DNA of 64,000 nt from Mytilus galloprovincialis (taxonomy: Eukaryota > Mollusca > Bivalvia > Mytilida > Mytilidae), in NCBI RefSeq assembly GCF_965363235.1, contig NC_134838.1, forward strand, positions 2,671,001-2,735,000. The letters run 5' to 3'. Below are positions 37,258 through 48,225 of the stretch, in pieces. A program made the position numbers and the translations under genes. The notes under the pieces are model-generated. The model was given only the letters and a program-made list of their open reading frames with translations, was not told the origin of the DNA and ran no database searches. Each line of letters begins with the position of its first letter. The first letter of the stretch is position 1.

Positions 37258-37728
37258 GAAACAGGTTATTGGAATGCCTACTTCTATCTACAGCGGTATT
37301 CAATTTCAACACTGGACACTGAACTGAAACCTAAATATAGCATTTCTTTACCAGGCAATAAACAATAATCTAACAAAATAACATTAGATCTTGAAAACAA
37401 TTTATTGAGAAATCACCGTGAAGTTATAGAGAAACAACCAAAGACAAATCAAAGAATTATCAGCAAAGTTACAAAAATATCCCTGATCATCACCTTAACA
37501 TTTCTTATTGGTTCTTTTCCTAAAATGTTACTCACAATTGCAGGAATAGTTCCATCTACCTTCTGGGAGAATGCAACCGATGTGGAAATATTGGGTGTCA
37601 TGTTTGTGAATCAATTCTATATTTTTAATTATATTGCTAACCCTTTCATTTATACATTTTTTGATAAAACATTCAAAACTGAGACAAAGAATATTTTCTG
37701 TAGTTGTATATGTACTAAGAAACGGTAA
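37096..37728 (+). pseudogene. Deleted tandem copy of the 33991-35211 GPCR
   Basis: Copy 2 keeps the N-terminal repeat region (seven units, one followed by an extra NTT) and DETGYWNAYF, then jumps directly into loop 3 (SISTLDTELKPKYSISLPG). TM1 to TM5, about 660 bp equivalent to roughly 34111-34773, are gone. The frame is kept across the deletion, but a CAA-to-TAA change at 37366 stops it. Beyond that stop the same frame encodes loop 3 end, TM6 and TM7 through the final CTKKR, with only five residue differences from copy 1 in about 100. The position matching the copy 1 start ATG at 33991 is no longer ATG. Without TM1-TM5 no receptor can form. A non-coding or regulatory role cannot be excluded. 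Confidence 0.85.
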
Positions 37729-37933
37729 TATTGTCCATTATTTTCTAAATTAAAGAAGATGATGTTTTTTATATAATATCCGACATTAGGATTGTCATAA
37801 AAGACATTACAAATCAATAATTAATATAATAAGAATATAAAACTGTATTTTGTTCCTACAATTCAATTGTGCAGGAGAACAGACTTTACGTAGAAAATAA
37901 ATATAAAATCAACACTTTATCACCGATTATAAT

Positions 37934-38096
37934 CAGAGGCGGATTTAGGGGGGCCAGGGGTCCCGGCCCCCCCCCCCTTTTTTTTTGGGAAAAAATTCGG
38001 TTGCTTATATAGGGAATCACTGAAGCGTGACTGGAGCGGCCCCCTCTTAGGTCAGTCAGTGGCCCCCACTTATGAAAAGTTCTGGATCCGCCACTG
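37934..38096. mobile_element. hAT-like MITE, 163 bp, in the 3' flank of the GPCR pseudogene
   Basis: Ends are CAGAGGCGGATTTAG and the reverse complement of CTGGATCCGCCACTG, a near-perfect 15 bp inverted repeat. The flanks (ATTATAAT and ATAATAGT) agree at six of eight positions, as for an aged 8 bp duplication. Copy 1 of the tandem duplication lacks it, so it inserted after the duplication. A G-rich and a C-rich run lie near the left end. A sister copy is at 61589-61715. Confidence 0.75.
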
Positions 38097-38214
38097 ATAA
38101 TAGTGTAATAGTTACGATGTTACGCTAATAAGCTAATAAATATCTATAGTTTTGATTCTTACAAATTTAATGCAATGCATCCAACATTTACTGACATCAA
38201 AACTATTACTTCGA

Positions 38215-38560
38215 AATCCAAGATGAAAAGTTTCAATCGTCATCAACACACACACGACCTCTGTTCCCCCGAATGTGACCTACAGAATTAGAATTGTAAC
38301 CAGGTTTGTACATTAGCTACGGGTGCCACATTTTGAGCAGGATCTGCTGACCTTTCAGGATCCGGAACTGTGATCAACTCCGTATATTGCTGAGATTTGA
38401 TTTTCTAAGTCATTATAGTTTTTCTGTGTTATTATTTGTAAACATTTAATTGTCTGTTTGTCTTTGTCTCTTCTCATGGCGTTGTCAGGTTTTTTTCCGA
38501 TATATGAGTTTGAATGTACCTTTGTTATCTTTTATCTCTCTTCTTCAAGGTTGAAAGATT
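38215..38560 (+). mobile_element. 3' end fragment of the RT retroelement
   Basis: Shares with 27540-27870 the block GAATGTGACCTACAGAATTA, a GGTGCCACATTTTGAGCAGG block, CTTCTCATGGCGTTGTCAGG and a TATATGAGTTTGAATGTACC block. It is non-coding; the 62-codon ORF at 38458-38646 is its translation. Confidence 0.6.
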
Positions 38561-38569
38561 ATGAGAAGA

Positions 38570-40670
38570 ATGTTAGTTTAAACATTACTTTGCTTTGCGT
38601 TTCATGTTTAATCAACAGCTTATTATTATTTTTTTTTGATATTTGATATATCAAATTTAGCAATATCAAATTTTTTTCATTGATCTTTTTATAAAAAAAG
38701 TGAAATAACAAAAATGTCGAACTCTTCTGTTAACATTTTGCTCCAATAAAGTTATGATATGATGTAATAATCTCTCCTGAGTCAAAAAATATTTAACTAA
38801 ACCGCTTTAAATCCTAAGTTGTGCATTAGTGCATGTGCAACAATTTTCTTTCCATGTTCATTTTCATTGAGATGTATATAAAATCAGTGTTTTGAATTTT
38901 TTTATTTTATCTGAAACATAATAAAGTGGTAAAAAATCGTCAAAAATAGATTCCGAGTGCTTGACTGTAATATTGATCCTGTCTGTTAGCGTGAACAATA
39001 TTTAATTGTGACAAATATAACATAAACATAACGAATATGACAGTTTAATTGGGATAAGAAAACATATTAATGTGGGTATTTAAATCCCCCGTTACCATTA
39101 TATCTCCTAAATGACTAAATAGTGAAACATACCTCTCTTGTTTCTTAAAACATATAGTATCACATTTTTTTTTCTGTAAAGAAGATCAAAAATAATTTTT
39201 GGAAAATTTGAAAAAGATACTTTGTTGAAACATTACATATCTTTGATATGTATCGTGTGTGATATTTCTTTTAATAAAAGATGCACTATGATTTTCGGAT
39301 TCATTTTTTAAATAATTAGTATAACCTTTATCAGTACCTTCATCGTGATAAACTTCTTTTTAGTTTGCATATGGTCCTAATATGCATACTAGTATATCAG
39401 ATTACATGAAATTTAGAAAGTGTTGTTTTCAGTTTGTATTTAATACTAACATTTATGTCACTCAATTTTCACATTCTCTGTTTATAAATAATTCTAAATA
39501 AACCATTTACCTCTGAGAAATTGCAAGTCCACATTTTGACAGTCTATGTATCGCTTTATAAATATGGTTCTTTACTTATGACCATTTTAACCACAGACAC
39601 AATAACATAATATCTTGTACAGTTGGACAAGAGTAATGATTCATTATGTTTCTGAACAATTAATTTGTTAATTGATAATAACTGACACAATTTTAGAAAG
39701 TTTTAATGTGTTATACCTACAAAACATAGAACGTAAAATCCGGGTTTCTATTAAAAACTATGACACATAACAAAATAATCCCCTTGAAATTTACAGTTGT
39801 GTAAAGAAAAACCTGCATTGTTTGCAGTAAAATTAAAGGTAAAAGTTATAAGTATACATTTAGGTTTTATGGCAACATTATTCTTATTTTGTGTATTGTT
39901 TTATTATATCACATGTGTTAGTGTTGTCTATTGTTGAAGGCCGTGCGGTGATCTGTAATTGCTTTTATATTGCAATTAGCCAACTATCATGGTTCTGTAA
40001 CAAATAAAAAGGTGTACAAATAATTTTTTGCTTTATTTGTATTTATTTTACCCTCTTCAATGTTGAGCAAGTGGAAATATGGATATTTCTTTCTGGGTAA
40101 AATTTTACTTTGAGGTCTTCTTCGCGGTCCGCGTTTCATGTATGTCGCTTTCTTTGAAAAACTTCAGATGCATTGATTTGAATTAAATAGATAACGCTCT
40201 AGTACAGGATGAAATTGTGGCAAAAATCGCTCCGATAAAGGTAAACAACTCGGCGATTCTGAGTGACTTGGTCCAGTTTATAAATTCTCATCTCCGCACT
40301 CGGTAATTTAATTTTTGTATATTTGGTCGATGCGAACAATTAGGTATAGCATAATATGCAATAACTCTGTTTTATATTTGTATGTACATATTATATAACT
40401 ATTATTGCAATATGAAGAAGTGTGTCGTATGGATCAATGTATTCCTAGTGTACAGTTATATTTTACAGTGAATGTCATGTTGACCACCAGGGGTCATTAA
40501 TTGGAACACATAGTATTCTTATTTTTCTAAAAGGTTAAAAGGTCAACGTATAAACTAAAGGTAAAAAGACACCTCATATCAAGTTGTAAATACACAGTAT
40601 ACATTTAGGTGAACCTACTTATCTGATTGATAAACAACTAAATCTACTATTGAGGTATACGGGACGGTAC
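38570..40670. other. Upstream region of the USP gene; no other gene seen
   Basis: AT-rich sequence. A family C-like fragment (GTTGAAGGCCGTGCGGTGAT) is at about 39933-39960. A GC-richer block, GGTCTTCTTCGCGGTCCGCG, is at about 40114-40133 and has an inverted relative upstream of the second USP gene. Confidence 0.45.
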
Positions 40671-40676
40671 ATAAGC

Positions 40677-40743
40677 ATGGAAGACGGACGCACTATCATC
40701 GTAGCATTAGATGGCAGCCATCATTCGGATTATGCATTTGATT
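40677..40743 (+). CDS. USP gene exon 1 (start)
   Basis: ATG through the first base of the Trp codon, then GTAAGT. Encodes the N-terminus with TIIVALDGS. It is the only ATG in this frame near the splice donor and resembles exon 1 of the second USP gene at 60168. Confidence 0.9.
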
Positions 40744-43700
40744 GTAAGTTATTATTTATTCCAAATCGATCACTATTGTTTTAACCTATTGACAACCTAT
40801 TTACATGTCTAGTATCTTTAAACCTCTGTGACCTCGCTATTATATACAAATTGAAATTAAATGGTGTGTAGATATATCTCTCATGAGAAATAATACTTTA
40901 CGTACGACTGTCCAGTTGCAACACCAAATAAAATATACAAATAAAGACCAGAATAAAAGGTCAAGAGAAAGGGCGATGTATTTTCGATATCACTGGAAAC
41001 AAGAATACGAGTAAGTCAGAAATCCTATTCCTCTACAGAAAACTACATTGGTCCCTCACAAACGCGTTCTTTGTTAACATGTATAGTGTGGCACTCCTAT
41101 ACAAATGGTTTTGGTTTTCATCTACAAAAATGGACATAACGGTGGCCGTGCATCAATCAATTTTAAATGTATATCTAATAACTTAAACGTGTTTGTAGAA
41201 TAGGAAAGAAGATAGAATGTGCAGCCACGTCCAATAAAAATTGGGACGTTGGATCCGAATGGCGATGTTTCGTATACAGAAAGCTGAACTCTTGCAAGAA
41301 CTCGTATTTTATTAAATTACTTTAATTTGCTCAACGTCACACAGGGATTTTTAAAGTCCCCACAGGGACTTTCACAGGGACTTTCTAAAGTCCCTATGTA
41401 GAAAGTCCCTGTGTCACATCACAAAAATCTACAACACATAAAACTAGAAGGAGGTGTTTGATCAAGCAGAGCGTTCTGTTTGTTGGAAATAGATTATGGT
41501 TCGGTCCCTTCCGTGCAATACATTATTTGGTACTAAAAATTCTCAAAAAAGAAATTTTGATCCATGAATTTACCTTGATCATTTTTATCCGCGTCAAGCC
41601 CTCCACCCATTGTCAGACATCGCTGACACCCCCTCATTAGCTCTGATTCTGTACAATATCAGGCATTTGTAGGAATTTTCTAAGATCGACCATGTACATT
41701 TCTTTCCTATTATATTAGTTTCTACAATAAAATGGAAAGACAATTGATGATATAAAAGAAACTGTATTTATTAAGTATTACAGTTTAAACAGCACAGACA
41801 CGGATAAAAAAAAGTATTCAGATTTGAGAGTATATTCAAAATAGTACCAACCCCGGACGCAGTGACAATAGGTGTATCGAGAGGATGCGAATATTGTTCG
41901 GCAATTCATACACTTCGCAGGAAGTGTAAAGACTTACTGTCCAAATCTGTTACATAAAAATGTAGTCATTCATTTACCATTACGCAGACATCAATATATT
42001 TTTTACAGGGAAAGTATCGTGCAATGTATTGCCAATGTTTTTTATTTATCCCTCATTCTTCAGAATTAACTAAATATGACAATAGAACTTTGTATGTTAT
42101 ATTTTTTTATATGAAGTATTACAGTTGAAACAGCACAGGAAAGGGTATTTTAAAAAACAGGTATAAAAATTTTCGAGTATATTCGAAATAGTGCCAACAC
42201 GGACGCGGTGACAATAGATGTATCTAGAGGATTCAAATCTTCGGCTATGCACACACTTTGTAGGAAGTATCGAAATCTGTAACATGACAAAATAGGATTG
42301 GAATATACATTTACCATCAACGCAGACATCAGTATTTTTTTTTACATCTTTACACTAGGGAAAATATCGTTACTAAATATGATAATAGCACTTTGTATAA
42401 TAATGTGAAGTATTTATTTCATTCTTCGATAGGTTATGAATTTATAAATGTTGTTTCATGGTGAATCATAAATGATCAAAACAGAGGAAAATATCGAATG
42501 ACGTTGTATAATAATCTTTAAATTTAAAGATGTATGTTTAAAGCCCTGTGGACTCGTAAATTATATACATAAATATACATATATATAAAAATTAAATTCC
42601 GAGCCTCGTTTACATGTTAGATGACAATATAATGTAGGTGAAAATGTTAAGACATTATATGTCTTACATTGGCGGTCACAAAGATGAAAGTGATAGATTC
42701 AATATTAAACACGGTCTGTTGAGTAGTCGCGTGCCTAACATGTACAGTGATGTCGTTTTAATCCGTTATCGAGTCTTTTTTACGTACACTAAACTAAAAT
42801 GTGTAACTTTTTTCTCTCTCAGTCGATAATTTGAACTGAGAGTTTGAAATTATTTTCGCAAATTATATGCTATTCCAATTGTGAATACGATCTATAAATG
42901 TGTTTTCAAGAATGATCTCCATACAGTTGAGTTGATGTCCTATTTGTGAATATCCAACTTCTTTGGTCTATAATTTAGGTCAGAAAATTATGTTAATTAT
43001 GTCATGTAAATATTTCGTTATTTATGAGATTATATAGGTTATATTTATATAACTAACTTAAAGTTGTGACAGTTTAGTGTGAACTTTGATCTAATCATTC
43101 TTCTTAAAACCATTGTATGGCAAAATGCCTTTAAAATAAAGTGTCTCTTATATGTTGAAAGTCGAACTGGGTGTGAAAGGTGCTGAAGAAAAATCGTTCG
43201 TTGGTGTGGTTCATTAGTGTTTCTCGTTTTTTTTATATAGATTAGGTCGTTATTTTCCTGATTGAATTATTCTACATTTAGTGGCCACTTATAGGTTTGC
43301 TGTTCGGTGTTAGCCAAGTCCACGTGTTGAAGGCCGTATTTTGACCATTAATTGTTTCATTTTTACACATTGTGACTTTGACAGCGAGTTGTCTCGTTGG
43401 CACTCATACCACATCTTCTTATTTCTATTTTAAGTATTTTGATATACTGATATCGTTTATTGTGCGTACTGCATATGATAATTATATAGGGTGATTGTTT
43501 AGATTATCTTTCTTTGAATGCATAGCAACACATGCCTGTATTTACAGACAGTATCAATATTTGCATTGGTATATATCATTCGACACAATAAATTTAAATA
43601 TACACAAAATGAAATTTTGTTTCATTTGTATTTTGTTTCATTTTGTGTGTCTAAACAACTTTCCATAAACTAGACTTTCTGTTTAGGAGAAATATTTATA

Positions 43701-46568
43701 AATAACAAAATGAAATAAAGCGGGGCCTTTTATTTTATTCATAGGTAGACGCCCTGTAGCATTTAAAAATACTTGATTTTAGTTGAACTAATCACAAGGA
43801 GAGAAATACTGGACGCTGGACGCTAAGTGTAGAAAGATCAATATCGATCTATGCTTTCAATAATACAAAATTTTAGGATAAAATTGAGAAAGGAAATGGG
43901 GAATGTGTCAAAGCGACAACAACCCGACCATAGAGCAGACAACAGCCGAAGGCCACCAATGGGTCTTCAATGTAGCGAGAAACTCCCGCACCCCGTAGGC
44001 GTCCTTCAGCTGGCCCCTTAAAAATATGTATGCTAGTACAGTGATAATGGACGTCATACTAAACTCCGAATTATACACAAGAAACTAAAATTTAAAATCA
44101 TACAAGACTATCAAAGATGTTGATATTAAAAGCATTACTCTTTATTTCAGGGTATTTGAATAATAGCAAAAAAGATGGCGATAATGTAGTTATTGTAACT
44201 TGTTTTGACAAACACCATGCACATCACGGACATGGTAAGTACTCAATTCTTATTACAACAAAAACCAGATCAAGTATGAATTTTGGTGGCGTCACTTTTA
44301 CTGATCTTGAGTTATGTCCCTTTATAATTTAATATGAAAGCGGGGCATCATATGTGTTCCATGGACACACTCTTTAATTATTTACTTTAAATTTGAGCTT
44401 GTATTTAATAAAAATTGTATGCGGTCTTAATAATTTGTTTTTAAGAGGACTGTGGTTCTCGATCATATCATTCTGCGGTATTTATAATATCATACTGAAA
44501 TAAGTACAACCTGATTATATGACAACTATTTGATTGGATGCAGCGAGTTTCGACTGCAACCAAAGAAAAATCATTACCTTGTGTCTCCGAAATTCTATCT
44601 CAGTCCGCCAAGGGATCGTTACCCTTGGCTAGTAAAGATGATTATATGATAGCTTACGTTTATTTTTAATTTTAGGAAGTGATGACGTCCAAGAGGTTAC
44701 TACTAAACTACAAACAGATTTAGATACTCATAAATCTCAAGCAGATTCATTTAAAGAGAAATTAAGAAAGGCTGGGGTAGGTTTATAACGGTTTTGGTTT
44801 GATTACGATGTATGATAATATTATATTCACGACACTATATCATTTGATGGGTTTATATCCTATCAGGTAGACTATATACTTATCTTCAAGCAGATATACA
44901 TCCTGTGTTTTCTTTGCAAAACATCAAAGAGTTAGTATACAACTAACCTCAAAATAAGTCTTGATGTATAACCATTTTGTGGAAATGGTACACAAACTCA
45001 CCATAAATACCAGGATATAATAGACTACCATATAAAGTATGACACTTAAATGTCCATTCGAAGCTCAGTTTACCTTATTTTATTTCATATTTGAATTCAA
45101 ATATCCGACAGTTCGCTTATACAACTTGATGTAAGCATGTATCACGTAGAACATAAAACATTCTGAGTAGTAGAGCAGGTACTGCTTGCCCTACAAAATT
45201 CACCCCTGATTTCAGGTCAGGTTAATGTAGTTGAATCTTCACCTTTTCCGTGTATTTTTTTTTTTTTTTGGGGGGGGGGGGGGCTGTTGTTTCGCTGTTA
45301 ATTTGGCCATAATTCGACATATGGAATTTGGATCTCATCTTTTTAGTTTTTAGTTTAGATTGTATTTATGTAATCCAAACCCTTTTGAGGACGGCTTGAT
45401 AGCTATTATTTTTTCAAACTTATCACTTCTTGAATCGAAAAAAATTAGTGCATTCAGCACACACCAAACTATGCTCCTATCTATGAAAACTTAAGAAATT
45501 TATCAAGGAAATATATACATTTACTCAGATATTCCAGTTACAAAATAATGTGCATGTATCTCTGTCACGGAATAGACAGCGTACTTTGACCATTAATAAT
45601 TTATTTGTTTACACTCATTGATACTCATACAACATCTTCTTATTTCTATGTATAATCAAGAAAAGAACATAAATTGGGAATGGTGCACGAATCTAGTATC
45701 TTGTCCAAGTAAAATTGGAGTTGTCTACCTTTGTCCATAAATGTAGTTGAATCTTGATATATTAAATTTTATTATCACTAAACGTTTATATGGAGTTTTT
45801 TTTTGACAATACAAATTGAAACAATCAATAAACAAAAAAATAAAACTAAAGAGTATATAAAAAGAAACAAAACAAAAATCATAAAAATCATAAGTGATTA
45901 ATTTACAATATTACAATATTCAAAAGCCTTGTTACAATTAGACATTGCGCTCAGTTTGTTTTGTTTTACATGATGTCGTAAGTTTTCTTGTTTGAATTGT
46001 TTAACATTTTTACATGTCTTGACCTTTGATAACCGACTGTACGGTATACATTTTCTTATTGTTGAAGGCCGTACGGTGACCTTTCACTGCTTTCTTATTG
46101 TTGAAGGCCGTACGGTGACCTTTCACTGCTTTCTTATTGTTGAAGGCCGTACGGTGACCTTTCACTGCATTCTTATTGTTAAAGGCCGTACGGTGATCTC
46201 TAGTATAACGAAATCAGAGATCTATTTTTTAATTAGAATGGAGGTTAGCAAAGGCTTAACACAGGGTCTGTACAGTATTTCAATCAGATTGTTTAAATTT
46301 CAAATTAAACTGATGAAAATCTTCATTTTAGGTTAAAGGAGATGTTGTGGCCAGTGCAGGAAAACCAGGAGAAGTTGTGGTTCATGTGGCATCCGAGAGG
46401 AATGCTAGTATGATCATTTGTGGTACACGAGGTCATGGTGCAATAAGAAGGACCCTGATGGGTAGCATCAGTAACTACATCGTCCACCATTCCACCATTC
46501 CTGTTGTTGTTTGTAGGAGCAAGGCCCACCACGATCCAGCCAATGAACACCATAATAAACATCACTAG
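40677..46568 (+). CDS. Universal stress protein (USP) gene, four coding exons, 162 aa
   Basis: Exons 40677-40743, 44151-44234, 44676-44776 and 46332-46568 join with phases 1, 1 and 0 and GT-AG introns at every boundary. The product has the USP fold order: strand 1 with LDGS (Asp12, adenine-side Asp), helix, strand NVVIVTCF, a long helix from exon 3, VKGDVVASAGKPGEVV, then IICGTRGHGAIRR and the ATP-binding signature G-x2-G-x9-G-S (Gly115, Gly118, Gly128, Ser129), ending IPVVVC. USPs of this type are small cytosolic nucleotide-binding proteins that usually dimerise and respond to stress; the exact reaction is not known. Two features are less usual: a His-rich stretch after strand 2 (KHHAHHGHG, 43-51) and a His-rich tail (six His in the last 13 residues). 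A possible polyA signal, AATAAA, is at 46680. No cassette exons were seen. Introns are 3.4, 0.44 and 1.56 kb. Confidence 0.9.
41335..41422. repeat. Foldback of repeated CACAGGGACTTT motifs
   Basis: GTCACACAGGGATTTTTAAA on the left pairs with AAAGTCCCTGTGTCAC on the right, and inner copies of CAGGGACTTT and AAAGTCCCT also pair. It can form a hairpin within USP intron 1. Confidence 0.6.
41753..42420 (+). repeat. Tandem duplication inside USP intron 1, ~350 bp units
   Basis: 41760-42090 and 42115-42420 share, in order, AAACAGCACAG, GAGTATATTC, a GTGACAATAGRTGTATC block, TAGAGGAT or GAGAGGAT, GCAGACATCA and AAARTATCGT. No conserved ORF runs through the two units. Confidence 0.6.
43270..43435 (+). 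repeat. SINE-like family C copy
   Basis: Reads GCTGTTCGGTGTTAGCCAAG, GTGTTGAAGGCCGTATTTTG, TTGTCTCGTTGGCACTCATA, and ends ACCACATCTTCTTATTTCT. Other copies: 45555-45650, 51080-51230 (plus); 53850-54045 and 54656-54800 (minus). Confidence 0.6.
43880..44100 (+). repeat. Interspersed repeat family D
   Basis: Carries GTGTCAAAGCGACAACAACC, CCGACCATAGAGCAGACAAC, AATGGGTCTTCAATGTAGCG, GGCGTCCTTCAGCTGGCCCC and GGACGTCATACTAAACTCCG. Minus-strand copies are at 51780-51990 and 60660-60870. The apparent minus ORF at 60594-60842 is this repeat read through. Confidence 0.65.
44151..44234 (+). CDS. USP gene exon 2
   Basis: Preceded by TCTTTATTTCAG and followed by GTAAGT. It completes the Trp codon (WYLNNSKK), then strand 2 (NVVIVTCF) and the His-rich stretch. 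Confidence 0.88.
44676..44776 (+). CDS. USP gene exon 3
   Basis: Preceded by TTTTTAATTTTAG and followed by GTAGGT. Encodes a Lys/Gln/Asp-rich helix starting SDDVQEVTTK and ending LRKAG. The preceding intron is 441 bases. Confidence 0.85.
44777..46331 (+). other. USP intron 3 with repeats
   Basis: Contains a T-run followed by a G-run (about 45255-45293), a family C fragment at 45555-45650 and the 39 bp minisatellite at 46051-46200. No extra exon was recognised. Confidence 0.6.
46051..46200 (+). repeat. 39 bp minisatellite, four units, in USP intron 3
   Basis: Units begin at 46051, 46090, 46129 and 46168 and contain GTTGAAGGCCGTACGGTGA followed by CCTTTCACTGC. The core is the conserved head of the family C repeat, so the array seems to have grown from one repeat copy. 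A 114-codon ORF here is repeat translation. Confidence 0.85.
46332..46568 (+). CDS. USP gene exon 4 (terminal)
   Basis: Preceded by CTTCATTTTAG. Encodes the ATP-binding signature half of the domain and the His-rich tail, and ends with TAG at 46566-46568. The minus-strand ORF over the same bases is a shadow. Confidence 0.92.
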   Translation, partial: VKGDVVASAGKPGEVVVHVASERNASMIICGTRGHGAIRRTLMGSISNYIVHHSTIPVVVCRSKAHHDPANEHHNKHH

Positions 46569-46572
46569 TAGA

Positions 46573-48222
46573 GACGTTACGCACGGTATTGCGTCGCAAG
46601 ACGTAACATGTATAATTGACAAATGTGACGCCACATTTTGTTATCGAGAGCGGAGAACCTACTCAATCGACTTTTATCAAATAAATACATTAAGCTGAAG
46701 ACATGAATGGTTCAAAATTTATCATGTATAAGGCAATTAAGTAAGGATCGTTTTTATTTTCTGATCTGTAATGAGATGAAAACAAATGCAATTTTTTTCA
46801 ATTTTATTTTGGATAGGATACATAGCAACCTTTAAAAAAATCTTGCTCCCGGAGGGGCACATGAAAACTAAAATATAGCTGAACGTTTTTTTTGACAAAG
46901 TGAACATAAACATTTATGGTATTTATTTCATAAAAATCGGTCATATAATAATTCAGCAATATTTTTTTTTATAAGGATTTTAATTGAAATGGTTTTTTTT
47001 TTAGATTGAACTCACTTTTGTCCAATATTTGTATGTATTTGTGCGAGTTTTCAGACTATTTCTCTATCTTTTTCGCACATATGGTTTTATTTTACAAATA
47101 CGTATTTATTTAATTCTTTAAAAATTATAAGACCATTGTACCTCGGATTCTAATCGGTTTCTAATCAAAAAAAGGTGTTTTAGATTTGCCTGAAAACTTT
47201 TGTCCATAAGAAACTATCCCTCGGCCCATCCCCCCTTTTCCCCTATGTCTATAAAGGATTTATTCCTTATGTTTGTGTGTTTTTCTAATCTGAGTGTTAT
47301 TTTGATTCAGCAGACCATTTTGGAATGATCATTTCCCGGCTTCATTTTAACTGCCTAAACAGTTCGTAAATAGTGTGTATTTGTATAAAAGACGTCACTG
47401 TGCAGAAACGTCAAAATGACGCCCTTGGACATAATGGCTAGACATAGGGAATGCTTTCCGAAACAAATTGTAAGGTCATCATGTTTGTGAAAACACCCGA
47501 CTCATTTAGCCATGTGTATGAACTTATAGTTTGTATCTTATAAATATGTTAGTTTTGTATTATAAATGCACATTTAGTATTTATACAACATGTTTCACCT
47601 AAGGAATGGACAAAAATTACGTTTGGACATAGTGGCTAGACATTCGATTTTTAAAAATTCTGCTTCAAGAAATTTTTTTTTTTTACATTTGAAACTTTGA
47701 AAATGTTTATCTTTTTCAGAACTTTCTATTGAGTATAGTTTGAATATGATTTTATTACTTTATAGAGATAATAATAAAACTGAAATGTTAATAAACTTTC
47801 CTCATAACACATTAAGACAGTTTCCTCTGCTGAATATTTCGTTGAAGGCTTGCTTCAAATTTCAGCCAATACCAAAAAACGGGTATGATTTTATAATCTA
47901 AATCTAGTAGGAAGCTGATATACTAAATTTCGCAGATTGTATGTGCAAAATTACAACGGAACATAGAAAAATGCATTTTATTTAATTTGAAATGTTACGC
48001 CGGACATGCAATTTTTAACGTAAAAGTAAGAATTGTGTGTTCAATAAAATAAATATATGGTGCAAAAATTTATAAAATTAACTTAAAATAAGAAGAACAT
48101 GTCCGGGCCTTTCTGTAGATATATGGATGTTGGTGATTTTATTTTGTAAAGGCAAATGGTTGCTGTTTTTCAATCATATAATAACGTAATTTTAATCCGA
48201 ACGCATTACCGTGCGTAACGTC
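46573..48222. mobile_element. Inverted-repeat element, 1.65 kb, 4 bases after the USP stop codon
   Basis: The left end GACGTTACGCACGGTA has a perfect 16 bp inverted partner ending at 48222, and similarity continues to about 25 bp (TTGCGTCG against ATGCGTTCG). AGA lies on both outer sides (46570-46572 and 48223-48225), which may be a 3 bp duplication. No transposase-sized ORF is present. If correct, the USP 3' UTR and its AATAAA at 46680 lie inside the element. The short arms leave some doubt. Confidence 0.5.
46680..46685 (+). promoter_or_regulatory. Candidate polyadenylation signal for the USP gene
   Basis: AATAAA 112 bases after the stop codon; the nearest good match. It lies inside the putative 46573-48222 element. 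Confidence 0.5.
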
Positions 48223-48225
48223 AGA

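Larger units (their letters stand above)
36650..38320 (+). repeat. Tandem duplication, copy 2 (broken GPCR)
   Basis: Aligns in order with 33640-35640 at an offset of about 3.0 kb, including the upstream block CATAATTTGTTAATTACTTC, the 3' flank AATATCCGACATTAGGATT and TGACATCAAAACTATTAC. Copy 2 differs by a ~660 bp coding deletion, extra N-terminal repeat units and a 163 bp MITE insertion at 37934-38096. Confidence 0.8.

Noticed and set aside
37088..37312. Minus-strand Tyr/Ser-rich ORF
   Set aside because: Antisense of the NVNNT coding minisatellite.
45255..45293. T-run followed by G-run
   Set aside because: A homopolymer pair of uncertain length that may partly be a sequencing artefact; no function suggested.
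45992..46336. 114-codon ORF with repeated HCFLIVEGRTVTF
   Set aside because: Translation of the 39 bp minisatellite within USP intron 3.
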